From: Azospirillum brasilense
GTDB lineage: Bacteria > Pseudomonadota > Alphaproteobacteria > Azospirillales > Azospirillaceae
Reading direction: 5' to 3'
Length of the DNA: 64,000 bases
NCBI RefSeq assembly: GCF_001315015.1
Contig: NZ_CP012915.1
Location: 930,001-994,000 of the forward strand
Shown: positions 56,621 to 64,000 of the stretch, one piece after another
How the letters are laid out: each line of letters opens with the position of its first letter
How positions within the stretch are numbered: position 1 is the stretch's first letter
Translations under genes and position numbers: made by a program
The notes under the pieces: model-generated
What the model was told of the DNA's origin: nothing
Seen by the model: only the letters and a program-made list of their open reading frames with translations
Database searches by the model: none

Positions 56621-57350
56621 GGCGTTCCCCCACGGCGACGATCTCTGTGATCAGGTTCACCGTGGCGCCGGACAGCAGGCCGATGTTGATGTTCAGCCAG
56701 ATGTTCAGGACGCCGCCGACCAGCGTGGTGTAGAGCGCGACGGCCATGCCCTCGATCAGCTTCGACACCATCGGGCCGATGGCGGCGACGTCGCCGGCCT
56801 TCTGGGGGTCCACCCCCGACAGGGCCATGATGAAGCCGATGACCGTTCCGATCAGGCCGAGGATCACCAGGGTCGAGGAGATCTGCCGCACCGTGCCGAT
56901 GCGCGCCGACATCTTGAATTTCAGGCACGACGCGGCGATCGACCGCGCCCCGGAATCCCGCCCGCGAACCTCCGCCAGATAGCGCGCGGCCCGCGACGGG
57001 ACGGACGGGTCGAATTCCTTGGCGCGGTTCAGTTCGCGGCTGGTGCGCAGGATGCGCTGCGCCGACAGCCCCAGCCCGGTCAGGAAGACCAGGAAGATCA
57101 GCAGGCACAGATGCGTGCTGTCGGTGGCGACGATGGGGTCGATCAGCCCCTCCGCCCAGGCGGCGGCGAGAAGGGCAAAGCCCGCGGCATTGACCACCGC
57201 GAAGCGCAGGAGCAGCAGGTAACGTTGTGACACCAGCGACAGGCCGGCGGTCAGTTGGCCGCCACGGCGGCGGCGCACGGTGGGCACGAGGGAATGAACG
57301 GGGACGTTCTGGGCGTCTTCGGCCATGGCGTCCGAAACAGCGTCCGACAT
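56607..57350 (-). CDS. MotA/TolQ/ExbB-type proton-channel protein (cassette B)
   Basis: 247 residues from ATG 57350 with a perfect AAGGAGGG site. A soluble N-terminal stretch of about 50 residues precedes four membrane segments; STLVILGLIGTVIGFIMAL and LIEGMAVALYTTLVGGVLNIWL are the MotA/TolQ/ExbB signature. It is longer at the N-terminus than copy A. The start of the next gene overlaps it. A sigma-54 promoter match lies 49-63 bp upstream of the start codon. Confidence 0.8.
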   Translation of the reverse strand: MSDAVSDAMAEDAQNVPVHSLVPTVRRRRGGQLTAGLSLVSQRYLLLLRFAVVNAAGFALLAAAWAEGLIDPIVATDSTHLCLLIFLVFLTGLGLSAQRILRTSRELNRAKEFDPSVPSRAARYLAEVRGRDSGARSIAASCLKFKMSARIGTVRQISSTLVILGLIGTVIGFIMALSGVDPQKAGDVAAIGPMVSKLIEGMAVALYTTLVGGVLNIWLNINIGLLSGATVNLITEIVAVGERHAGP

Positions 57351-57398
57351 CGGGCAGCCCTCCTTACAGGGAGCAGGGAGCGTTCGGACTGGCACTCC

Positions 57399-57413
57399 GC
57401 AACCGGCGTGCCA
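57399..57413 (-). promoter_or_regulatory. Sigma-54 (RpoN) promoter of cassette B
   Basis: On the minus strand TGGCAC-GCCGG-TTGC (57413 to 57399) matches the -24/-12 consensus TGGCAC-N5-TTGC exactly, including the invariant GG and GC. Transcription would start near 57387, giving a leader of about 37 nt before the ATG at 57350. Confidence 0.75.
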
Positions 57414-57651
57414 GCGGTTCGTCGGCGGTCCCACCCAATCCCGCAGCCCGCCGCCCCGGTCCGTTCATGTGCTTGGCCGGATGGGATAAATCGCCCCTGT
57501 GACAAACAGGCTACCTCGAAAGTCTGCCCACTGTTCCCACAGCGTCCATTGCTTTGGATCAACGGATCTCACGATTTCGGCGGCGGCGTGATTAAATTCT
57601 GTTCAGAACCTGAAAATCACTCTTTGCACTGCTCATGGAATAAGCAAAACT

Positions 57652-57668
57652 ATGCTGCGATGCAGCAT
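57652..57668. repeat. Intergenic palindrome ATGCTGC-GAT-GCAGCAT
   Basis: Perfect 7-bp arms. With its flank it reads CAATGCTGCATCGC on the minus strand, one base from CAATGCTGCATTGC at 21358-21371 upstream of the porin and antiporter genes. Confidence 0.5.
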
Positions 57669-57713
57669 TGAAATGTTACGCCGCCATAAGCCCAGGGAAA
57701 CACGTGCGAATAC

Positions 57714-57750
57714 AAAAAACCCCTTTCCTGCCACTGCAGGGAAGGGGTTT
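57714..57750 (-). terminator. Intrinsic terminator of the microprotein gene
   Basis: On the minus strand a 15-bp stem with one G-U pair (AAACCCCTTCCCTGC and its partner, loop AGTG) runs into TTTTTT. It is the best intrinsic terminator in the window, 29 bp after the stop at 57779. Confidence 0.9.
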
Positions 57751-57778
57751 GCGGACAGAATTGTTCGTATTCGTGTGA

Positions 57779-57946
57779 TCAGGCGTCGCGGTAGTGTTCC
57801 AGTTCGCGTCGCAAATCGGTGACCTCGCGCTGCAGCGCAACCACCCGGCCGACGTCGGGAGCCGTGCGGCGCTCTTCCTTTTCGAGTTCGTCTTCGACCT
57901 CGCGCTGCTCCTGCCGGATGATGTTGAACAAGGCTTTCCTCAACAT
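57779..57946 (-). CDS. Coiled-coil microprotein, 55 aa
   Basis: The frame runs from ATG 57946 with GGGAGGTGG just upstream to a TGA at 57779 and is followed by a strong terminator, so it is a real small gene. It begins MLRKALFNIIRQEQREVEDE, is extremely rich in Glu and Arg, and shows heptad-like spacing in VVALQREVTDLRRELEHY, suggesting a coiled-coil dimer. No membrane span. I recognise no named family; small coiled-coil proteins of this size occur in many alphaproteobacteria. Confidence 0.75.
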   Translation of the reverse strand: MLRKALFNIIRQEQREVEDELEKEERRTAPDVGRVVALQREVTDLRRELEHYRDA

Positions 57947-58238
57947 CGCCACCTCCCGAGCTTATTTCTAAAATTTTAGCGCTTTCGGCCATCATCATCA
58001 AGGAATTCTTGGAAAGAGTCGAATCTTCATAGGGTGGCGCCTCCCTCCATGACGGCTTGGCCGCGACAATTGGCGGAGCTAACCCGGCCGGCCTTGACAA
58101 CCCTTTTGCGCGTCCCCATTGGTTAACGCTCACACCTTGGGCTCAACCTCAGGCCTGTTCGGGCCGGACGCCGCCTTTCCGATCGCGCTCAGGACTTTTG
58201 GTTTCGGCGGCCCCAACTCCTTGCGGAATCAGGGGCGA

Positions 58239-59036
58239 ATGGAACGCAGACGTCTTCTCCAGCTGGCGCTGACCGTCCCCCTCGCCGGGGCGGGCGCCTT
58301 GCTGTTCCCGCGCACCGCGGATGCCCAGACCAAGCCCCGCCCGGCTTCGCGTCCGCGCATGGTGGTGCTCGATCCCGGCCATGGCGGCATTGATCCGGGG
58401 GCCATCGGGGCGCGCGGCACGCTGGAAAAAGAGATCACCCTGCACATCGCGCAGGAGGTGGGACGCCTGTTGTCCCGGCAGCACCGGCTGGGGGTGACAT
58501 TGACCCGCGACGGTGACCGCTTCCTGGCGCTGGGCGAACGGGTGGACGCCGCGCGCGCGGCGCGGGCCGACCTGTTCGTGTCCATCCACGCCGACAGCGC
58601 GCCCAACCGTGAGGCACGCGGTCTGTCCGCCTACACCCTGTCTGAAAAAAGCTCCGACTCCTTCGCCGCAGCACTGGCGCACAAGGAGAACGCCGTGGAC
58701 CGGCTGGGCGGCGTCGACGTGAAGGACGCCAAAAAGGCCGTGAAGGAGATCCTGCTCGACCTTACGGCACGCCACACCAAGCACGCGGCGCTGGTGGCCC
58801 GGCACGCGATCGTGAAGGGAGCGGGGAAGGACATGCCGTTGCTGGACAACCCGATGCGCTCGGCCAACTTCGCGGTGCTCAAGGCGCCGGACGTTCCGTC
58901 CGTTCTGCTGGAGACCGGCTTCCTGTCGAATCCGAAGGACGAGGCGATCCTGCGCGACCCCAAGGCGCGGCAGAAGATCGCCCGCGTTCTCGCGCGCGAA
59001 ATCGCCGGGCTGGTGACGCGCGCGCCCTTTGCCTAG
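58239..59036 (+). CDS. N-acetylmuramoyl-L-alanine amidase (Amidase_3), Tat-type signal
   Basis: 265 residues from ATG 58239 with AGGGGCG upstream; an upstream GTG at 58119 is in frame but would bury the signal. The N-terminus MERRRLLQLALTVPLAGAG has an Arg pair before the hydrophobic core, Tat-like. Zinc ligands and catalytic Glu appear as LDPGHGGIDPG, LEKEITLHIA, VSIHADSAPN and LLETGFLSNPKDE. It cuts the amide between muramic acid and the stem peptide, as in AmiC-type daughter-cell separation. It lacks an AMIN targeting domain. Confidence 0.93.
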   Translation: MERRRLLQLALTVPLAGAGALLFPRTADAQTKPRPASRPRMVVLDPGHGGIDPGAIGARGTLEKEITLHIAQEVGRLLSRQHRLGVTLTRDGDRFLALGERVDAARAARADLFVSIHADSAPNREARGLSAYTLSEKSSDSFAAALAHKENAVDRLGGVDVKDAKKAVKEILLDLTARHTKHAALVARHAIVKGAGKDMPLLDNPMRSANFAVLKAPDVPSVLLETGFLSNPKDEAILRDPKARQKIARVLAREIAGLVTRAPFA

Positions 59037-59201
59037 CCCGGATTCCTTCGCGCTCGCAGCGAGTGAAACATTCGTGCATCACCCTGGGACAAAACCACGA
59101 TGAAGCCTGACACTCCCAAGATTCCCCATTGCCAACGCACCTGCGGCATGACTTTTTCCGCCCGCCCGTTCTTTCGGCGGGCCGGGGATCGGAGGCAGAG
59201 C

Positions 59202-59786
59202 GTGTCGGGGTTTGGCCGCCTTTGGGCGCTGGTCGGGATGGCCGCTGTCGCGGGTCTTGCGTCTGGCTGCGCGCCCGTCGTGCTGGGCGCCGCCGGGGGC
59301 ACCGCCGTCGTCGCGGCCAGCGAGCACCGGGGCCTGTCCGGCTTCGCCTCGGACACCGAGATCAAGGCCCGCATCAACCACCTGTGGTTCCAGCACTCGC
59401 TGGAGATGCACAGCCGCATCGGCCTGACGGTCGATCAGGGCCGCGTGCTGCTGACGGGTCGCGCCACCGACGCCCAGATGCGCCTCGACGCCGTCCGCCT
59501 GTGCTGGCAGGTGGAGGGCGTCAAGGAAGTCATCAACGAGATCCAGGTGGACACGGACTCGGGCATCATGGACAGCGCCCGCGACACCTGGATCACCACG
59601 CAGCTGCGCACGAAACTCACCTTCGATTCGCAGATTCATAGCCAGAATTTCAGCATCGATACCGTCAACGGCGTCGTCTATCTCATGGGTCTGGCCACCC
59701 ACCAGGGCGAGCTCGACCGCGTGATCGAGCACGCCCGCACGCTGCCGAACGTCCAGCGTGTCGTCAATTACGCCCGCGTCCTCTAG
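59202..59786 (+). CDS. BON-domain outer-membrane lipoprotein (DolP/OsmY-like)
   Basis: 194 residues from GTG 59202, chosen because GGAGG lies 7 bp upstream; an ATG at 59100 would place a charged tail before the signal. Lipobox GLASGC gives a lipid-anchored protein, followed by two BON domains (IKARINHLWFQHSLEMHSRIG ... GRVLLTGRATDAQ and LRTKLTFDSQIHSQNFSIDT ... GVVYLMGLATHQGELD). This is the DolP (YraP) layout, a protein that binds anionic phospholipid and supports envelope integrity. It lies 23 bp before the next gene. Confidence 0.9.
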   Translation: MSGFGRLWALVGMAAVAGLASGCAPVVLGAAGGTAVVAASEHRGLSGFASDTEIKARINHLWFQHSLEMHSRIGLTVDQGRVLLTGRATDAQMRLDAVRLCWQVEGVKEVINEIQVDTDSGIMDSARDTWITTQLRTKLTFDSQIHSQNFSIDTVNGVVYLMGLATHQGELDRVIEHARTLPNVQRVVNYARVL

Positions 59787-59809
59787 CGCACCAGGGTTTC
59801 CGCACCGCC

Positions 59810-61192
59810 ATGGCCATCCTGCCCGCCCTCGCCCGCCGTCTTGCCGCCTCCGCCGCCATGAGCCTGTTCCTGGCGCTGGGGACGTTCACCGTGGCGGTGG
59901 GAGGGGCCGGCACTCCGGCAATGGCGCAGCAGCCGCTGCCCGACCAGGCGCCGGCCAACCGGCTCTTCGTGCAAGCGATGCAGATGATCCGGCAGGCGGA
60001 CAACACTTACGACATCGCCGAGGAAAGCCGCTTCCTGAAGGAGGCGGATCGGCTGCTGAACGAGATCGTCGTCAAGTATCCGGACAGTGCCCTGGCCGTC
60101 CAGCTCGTCACCAACCAGTTCGTCGGCGACTTCGACTTCTTTGAGTTCCGCTCGCGCATCCGCTCGCTGGTCTGCAACGAGCCGATGACCTCGCTGTGCT
60201 TCCTGCACCGGGTGGCGGAGATGCTGCCTCCGGTGGAGACGCCGATCACCGCCGCCCGCTGGGACTGGCTATCGCTGGCCGTCGCCTACAACACAATCGG
60301 CGACACCGCGCGGTCGAAGGAGATCATCGCGCCCTTCGTCAGCGCGGTGCGGCGTGGCGCGGCGTCCGACGGGGCCGGACAGGATCTGTTCGTCGCCCGC
60401 GCGCTCGCCCTGATGGGGCAGAGCCAGTTGGCGCTCGACATCACCCGGCAGATCCCGGAATGCTCGACCCGCATCTACAACCTCGCCGACATCGCCAAGG
60501 CGGCGGCGTGGCGCGGCGACATGGCGCTGGCCGGCCAGCTCGCCGAGGAGGCCAAGGCCTACGCCACCGCCCGCAACTGCAGCTGGGAACTGGGTCTGGT
60601 TGCCCAGACTCTGCTGCGCGCCGGCAAGGAGGGGGCGGCCCGCACCCTGTTCCTGAACACGGTAGAAACGCAGTTCTCCAAGTTCCGCGAGACCAAGACC
60701 GATTGCTGCCCGCCGGAGTTGGCCGTCGCCGCGGCGGAACTGGGCGATACCAATCTGGCGCTGGGCCTGCTGCGCACCGTGCAGGACGAGAATCCCTGGA
60801 CGATCCCGGCGGTGCTGGGCCGCATCGCCCGCCGCTCCGACGCCTCGGTCGCGCTGTCCTACGCCGAGCAGGTGCAGGACCTCGACATCCGCGGCGAGGC
60901 CCTGGCCGAGCTGATCGAGGCGGCGCTGAAGCGCGGCGACCCGACCAGCGCCAACGAGCTGATGAAGCGGTTGACCCGCTTGGTGGACGACTCCGCCGGA
61001 CGCCGCCCCGGCCTGCTCGCCCAGAAGGCCAAGGCGGAGAAGGTGATGTACGGCGACGACCGCTGGCGCAAGAGCTTCCAGGGCTCGCTCAACGCCGCGG
61101 ACCGGGCGAGCAACTTCGTCCGCCGCGACATCGGCGCCCCGCTGCTCGCCGCCCTGGTGCGGATCGAGACCGGCCTGCCGATGCTCGACTGA
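59810..61192 (+). CDS. Exported helical-repeat (TPR-like) protein
   Basis: 460 residues with a cleavable signal (MSLFLALGTFTVAVGGAGTPAMA). The mature part is a chain of antiparallel helices, irregular TPR/SEL1-like (ARSKEIIAPFVSAVRRG, LALDITRQIPECSTRIYNLADI, LGLLRTVQDENPWTIPAVLGRI). Pairs of Cys (CNEPMTSLC, DCCPPE) suggest disulfides in the periplasm. No catalytic motif. It follows the BON lipoprotein closely and may be co-transcribed in an envelope-maintenance unit. Confidence 0.7.
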   Translation: MAILPALARRLAASAAMSLFLALGTFTVAVGGAGTPAMAQQPLPDQAPANRLFVQAMQMIRQADNTYDIAEESRFLKEADRLLNEIVVKYPDSALAVQLVTNQFVGDFDFFEFRSRIRSLVCNEPMTSLCFLHRVAEMLPPVETPITAARWDWLSLAVAYNTIGDTARSKEIIAPFVSAVRRGAASDGAGQDLFVARALALMGQSQLALDITRQIPECSTRIYNLADIAKAAAWRGDMALAGQLAEEAKAYATARNCSWELGLVAQTLLRAGKEGAARTLFLNTVETQFSKFRETKTDCCPPELAVAAAELGDTNLALGLLRTVQDENPWTIPAVLGRIARRSDASVALSYAEQVQDLDIRGEALAELIEAALKRGDPTSANELMKRLTRLVDDSAGRRPGLLAQKAKAEKVMYGDDRWRKSFQGSLNAADRASNFVRRDIGAPLLAALVRIETGLPMLD

Positions 61193-61211
61193 GGCCGGCT
61201 GGCGGCCCCCG

Positions 61212-62501
61212 TCAGGGCCGCGCGGCCAGCACCACCAGCCCGGCCACCGGCGCACCGCTCTCATGGCGCAGGGTGTCCGGAGCGAGGCGCAGGACGGTCA
61301 TCCCCGCGGCGCTCAGACCGTTCCGCACATGGCCCTCGGTGTGGGCGTAGCGGCCATGCGGATTGACCCGCCAGGGCGCACCGCCCTCCTCCAGCCGCTC
61401 CACCGTGAAGGCCAGCCGGCCGCCGGGACGCAACGCCGCGGCAGCCTGCGCCAGCACCCCGTCCAGCGCGCCGAAGTAGCACAGCACGTCGGCCGCCACG
61501 ATCAGGTCGAAAGCTGCCGGACGTTCCTCCAGGAAGGCACCGAGTTCCGCCTCCTCCAGTGCGTCGTACAGGCCACGGGTGGCGGCGCGCTCCAACATGC
61601 CCGGCGACAGGTCCACTCCGACCAGCCGCCGCGCCGGGCTGCGCAGGAAGGGCGCGCACAGGCCGGTGCCGCAGCCTGCGTCCAGCACGTCCAGGCTCGA
61701 GTCCTGCACGATTCCCACTTCGCTCAACGCCTCCGCGAGCAGCGTCGGCGCGCGGTAGCCCAACTCGCCCAGCAGCTTGTCGTCGAACTCCCCGGCGAAC
61801 AGGTCAAACACCTGCCGGACATAGGCGTCGGACGCCCGGTCCCCGGCGTCCAGCCCGGCGATGGCGGCGCCGATGTGGCGGGCCACCGGATGGTCGGGAT
61901 GGTCGCGCAACCACAGCCGGGCAAACCGCGCCGCCTCCTCGTGCCGCCCCTCCTCGTGAAGCAGGTAAAGGGCGCCGGACAGGTTGTCGTGCGCCTCGTC
62001 CCAGTCGGGCCGCAGAGCCAGCGCCCGGCGGTAGGCGGTGGCTGACTTGGTCAGCCGGTCGCCGTCGCGCAGCAGGTTGGCGAGGTTGTTGAAGGCTTCC
62101 GCATAGGCCGGTTCCTCGACCAACGCGCGGCGGAAATGCCGCTCCGCGGGCGCTGTATCACCCGCCGCCTTCAGAGCCGAAGCCAGATTGTAATGGACCA
62201 GCGGGTGGTCGAGGCCGCAGGCCAGCGCCTCGCGGTAGGCCGCCACCGCCTCCTCGGCACGGCCCAGGGCGCGCAGCACGTTGCCGAGGTTGTTGTGCGC
62301 CTCCGCGAAGCGCGGATTCAGCCCCAGCGTGCGGCGGTAGGCGGCCTCCGCCTCCGCGGCCAGCCCGTCCGAGGCCAAGGCGTTTGCCTCCGCATAGAGA
62401 CGCATCGCCTGAGCGGCCAACCCGCCGAGCCTCCCCACGCCACGGGCGAGCAGGCCCGGACGCGGCGACGGGGAACGGGGCGGATCGCTCGGTTCGGACA
62501 C
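61212..62501 (-). CDS. TPR-repeat class I SAM-dependent methyltransferase
   Basis: 429 residues from GTG 62501, supported by AGGAG 8 bp upstream; ATG 62537 is an alternative. Five or so canonical TPRs (NPRFAEAHNNLGNVLRALGR; RPDWDEAHDNLSGALYLL) lead into a methyltransferase domain with VLDAGCGTGLCAPF, GVDLSPGMLERA, LIVAADVLCYFGAL. It is a paralogue of 4767-6293. Divergent from another TPR gene at 62640. Confidence 0.85.
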   Translation of the reverse strand: MSEPSDPPRSPSPRPGLLARGVGRLGGLAAQAMRLYAEANALASDGLAAEAEAAYRRTLGLNPRFAEAHNNLGNVLRALGRAEEAVAAYREALACGLDHPLVHYNLASALKAAGDTAPAERHFRRALVEEPAYAEAFNNLANLLRDGDRLTKSATAYRRALALRPDWDEAHDNLSGALYLLHEEGRHEEAARFARLWLRDHPDHPVARHIGAAIAGLDAGDRASDAYVRQVFDLFAGEFDDKLLGELGYRAPTLLAEALSEVGIVQDSSLDVLDAGCGTGLCAPFLRSPARRLVGVDLSPGMLERAATRGLYDALEEAELGAFLEERPAAFDLIVAADVLCYFGALDGVLAQAAAALRPGGRLAFTVERLEEGGAPWRVNPHGRYAHTEGHVRNGLSAAGMTVLRLAPDTLRHESGAPVAGLVVLAARP

Positions 62502-62639
62502 GGAACGGCTCCTGAATGGGGCATGGGCTAACAGCATCTTTACCGGGAACCGGTGAACATGGCACTCCCTTCCGGCAACAGACCGGTGGAAGGCCCTGAG
62601 ACACGGGTCCGGATCGGGCAGATGGAAAAGGCGCCCCCC

Positions 62640-64000
62640 ATGAACCAGCCCCCCGACCAGGCGTCGCCAACGACTCCCGATGAGGTCGCCGCCCGGCTCG
62701 GCCGCGCCGTCGCCCATCATCGGGCGGGCCGGCTGGCCGATGCGGAACGCGATTACCGCGCCGTCCTGGCGGCCGACCCGCGCCACCCCGACGCGCTGCA
62801 TCTGCTGGGCGTTCTGGCGCTCCAGGCCGGGCATCCCGGCCCCGCCGTCGAGCTGATCGAAGAGGCCATCCGGCAGGCCGGCGGCGTCGCCGACTACCAC
62901 GACAATCTGGGAAGCGCGCTCGCCGCGCTGGACCGCCACGCCGAGGCGGCGGACGCGCACCGCATGGCCGTCGCGCTGACTCCCCTGTCGGCCCAGCCGC
63001 GCCACAATCTGGGCAACGCCTTCCAGGCGCAGGCGCTGCCGGGATTGGCGGCGCTGGCCTTCACCGCGGCGGTGGAGCTTGAGCCCGGCTACGCCAAGGC
63101 TTGGTACAATCTCGGCAACGCGCTGCGCGCCCAGAACCGTCTTGCCGGCGCCTTGCGGGCCTTCGCCCGCGCCGCGACGCTCACGCCCGCGATGGTCGAG
63201 GCCCACACCAACCTCAGCGACGCCTTGAGCGCCGCCGGGCGGCTGGACGAGGCGCTGGCCCAGGCCCGCGCCGCGCTGCGGCTGCGGCCCGACGACCCGA
63301 AGGCCCACCACAATCTCGGCACCGCCCTGCAACGCAAGGGCGCTTATGAGGGTGCGGAGATCGCCTACCGCGAGGCGCTGAAGCGCGCACCCGACAACCC
63401 GGTGACGCTGAACGATCTGGGCAGCGTTCTTCTGAAGCTGGGACGCCCCGCCCAGGCCGAGCGGTGCTTCCGCAAGGTGCTCAGCCGGAACCCCCACGCC
63501 GTCGAGGCCATCCACAACCTCGGCAACGCGCTTCGGGCGCAGGGGCAGTTCACGAAGGCGGAAGCCTGTTACGAGGAGGCCCTGGCCCACGACCCGAACC
63601 TCGCCAGCGCCAGCGACAACCTCGCCGTCATCGCCCTTCTGCACGGACGGCTAGAGCGCGGCTGGGAGGGCTACGAACGGCGCTTTGCCGCCGGCCGGGT
63701 TCTGCCCGACCGGCGGATCGACGCGCCGCGGTGGCGGGGCGAGGGGCTGCGCCGGCGCCGACTGCTGATCTGGCGGGAACAGGGGATCGGGGACGAGATC
63801 CTGTTCGCCTCCTGCTATGGCGATGTTATCGCCTGGGGCGGCGGGCCGGTGACCATAGAAACCGACCCGCGGCTGGTCGGCCTGTTCGCCCGGTCCTTCC
63901 CGCGCGCGACGGTGCGGGCGGAGACGCTGGACGCCGAAGGCCGGGAAACCATGGTCCCCCCCGATGTCGACCTTCAGATTCCGGCGGCCAGCCTGCCCGG
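62640..64000 (+). CDS. TPR-repeat protein with glycosyltransferase-like C-terminus (partial)
   Basis: At least 453 residues; the gene runs off the right edge. Roughly nine TPRs occupy residues 20-330 (DPRHPDALHLLGVLALQAGH; EPGYAKAWYNLGNALRAQNR; DNPVTLNDLGSVLLKLGRP). Then RLERGWEGYERRFAAG, WRGEGLRRRRLLIWREQGIGDEILF begins the domain common to TPR proteins of the O-GlcNAc-transferase-like/GT41-related class in bacteria. Such proteins are often found in flagellin or surface glycosylation loci, but no such locus is visible. Confidence 0.8.
   Translation, partial: MNQPPDQASPTTPDEVAARLGRAVAHHRAGRLADAERDYRAVLAADPRHPDALHLLGVLALQAGHPGPAVELIEEAIRQAGGVADYHDNLGSALAALDRHAEAADAHRMAVALTPLSAQPRHNLGNAFQAQALPGLAALAFTAAVELEPGYAKAWYNLGNALRAQNRLAGALRAFARAATLTPAMVEAHTNLSDALSAAGRLDEALAQARAALRLRPDDPKAHHNLGTALQRKGAYEGAEIAYREALKRAPDNPVTLNDLGSVLLKLGRPAQAERCFRKVLSRNPHAVEAIHNLGNALRAQGQFTKAEACYEEALAHDPNLASASDNLAVIALLHGRLERGWEGYERRFAAGRVLPDRRIDAPRWRGEGLRRRRLLIWREQGIGDEILFASCYGDVIAWGGGPVTIETDPRLVGLFARSFPRATVRAETLDAEGRETMVPPDVDLQIPAASLP

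Larger units (their letters stand above)
57351..57778. other. Gene-free region upstream of cassette B
   Basis: About 430 bp. It holds the sigma-54 promoter (57399-57413), a CCTGT/ACAGG repeat (57496-57510), the palindrome ATGCTGC-GAT-GCAGCAT (57652-57668), and at its right end the terminator of the microprotein gene. The stretch 57580-57720 is A+T-richer than its surroundings. I see no coding sequence. Confidence 0.5.

Noticed and set aside
61212-63644. 810-codon frame joining the TPR-methyltransferase to upstream DNA
   Set aside because: The upstream 381 codons are antisense to the divergent TPR gene; a GTG with AGGAG at 62501 is the natural start.

Overview
The window is about 67% G+C, densely packed, and reads as an alphaproteobacterial (Rhodospirillales) chromosome or chromid, most likely Azospirillum or a close relative. 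The evidence is the codon use, the RpoH, PhyR, NhaP2 and hut/dpp gene types, many orphan two-component and c-di-GMP proteins, and FixL-type PAS domains. I found no rRNA, tRNA, CRISPR array, insertion sequence, integrase or replication origin. This assignment is inferred from protein character only.

Layout. 0-2 kb: the N-terminal half of a thioredoxin-reductase-like flavoprotein, then a stand-alone Hpt protein and a stand-alone receiver. 2-5 kb: a quinone-stress module (wrbA and a glutathionyl-hydroquinone reductase in one operon, a divergent LysR gene, a perfect operator-like palindrome between them). 5-13 kb: a TPR-methyltransferase, a lytic transglycosylase behind a multi-hairpin leader, rlmJ, two tandem paralogues of unknown function, a tyrosine phosphatase and a TPR-glycosyltransferase-like protein. 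13-28 kb: a hybrid histidine kinase with a FixL-like PAS, an MsbA-type ABC exporter, a patatin, a porin, a K+/H+ antiporter, a PAS-PAS-GGDEF-EAL phosphodiesterase with a second FixL-like PAS, rpoH, a receiver and an M23 peptidase. 29-33 kb: YajQ, a three-gene ExbB/MotA-like cassette (copy A), a bacteriohemerythrin and a DUF3072 protein. 33-39 kb: a complete dppABCDF-type peptide importer and a GNAT gene.

39.2-41.1 kb is an A+T-rich island of about 1.9 kb holding one reverse transcriptase gene. It is preceded by about 480 bp of gene-free DNA rich in long perfect inverted repeats. It looks like an acquired defence-type reverse transcriptase (DRT/UG class, possibly DRT2-like) with its own non-coding RNA, and is one of the two best candidates for unusual biology here.

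41-52 kb: a methyltransferase facing an MmyB-type regulator across a palindrome, an EamA exporter, hutU and hutI with a FitA/VapC-type toxin-antitoxin pair between them, a ChbG/HpnK deacetylase, a methyltransferase and a GtrA flippase-like gene, and a MarR-aryl-CoA-ligase operon. 52-64 kb: an orphan PhyR, purU, copy B of the ExbB-like cassette behind a very good sigma-54 promoter match, a 55-residue coiled-coil microprotein with a textbook terminator, a Tat-type amidase, a BON lipoprotein and three more TPR-type genes, the last cut by the window edge.

The second candidate for undescribed biology is the duplicated cassette (29.7-31.6 kb and 55.5-57.35 kb). It has an ExbB/MotA-like channel, a single-span protein whose transmembrane Asp-x-x-Thr resembles MotB but whose periplasmic domain looks like DUF2135/YfaP rather than ExbD or OmpA, and a third conserved membrane protein.
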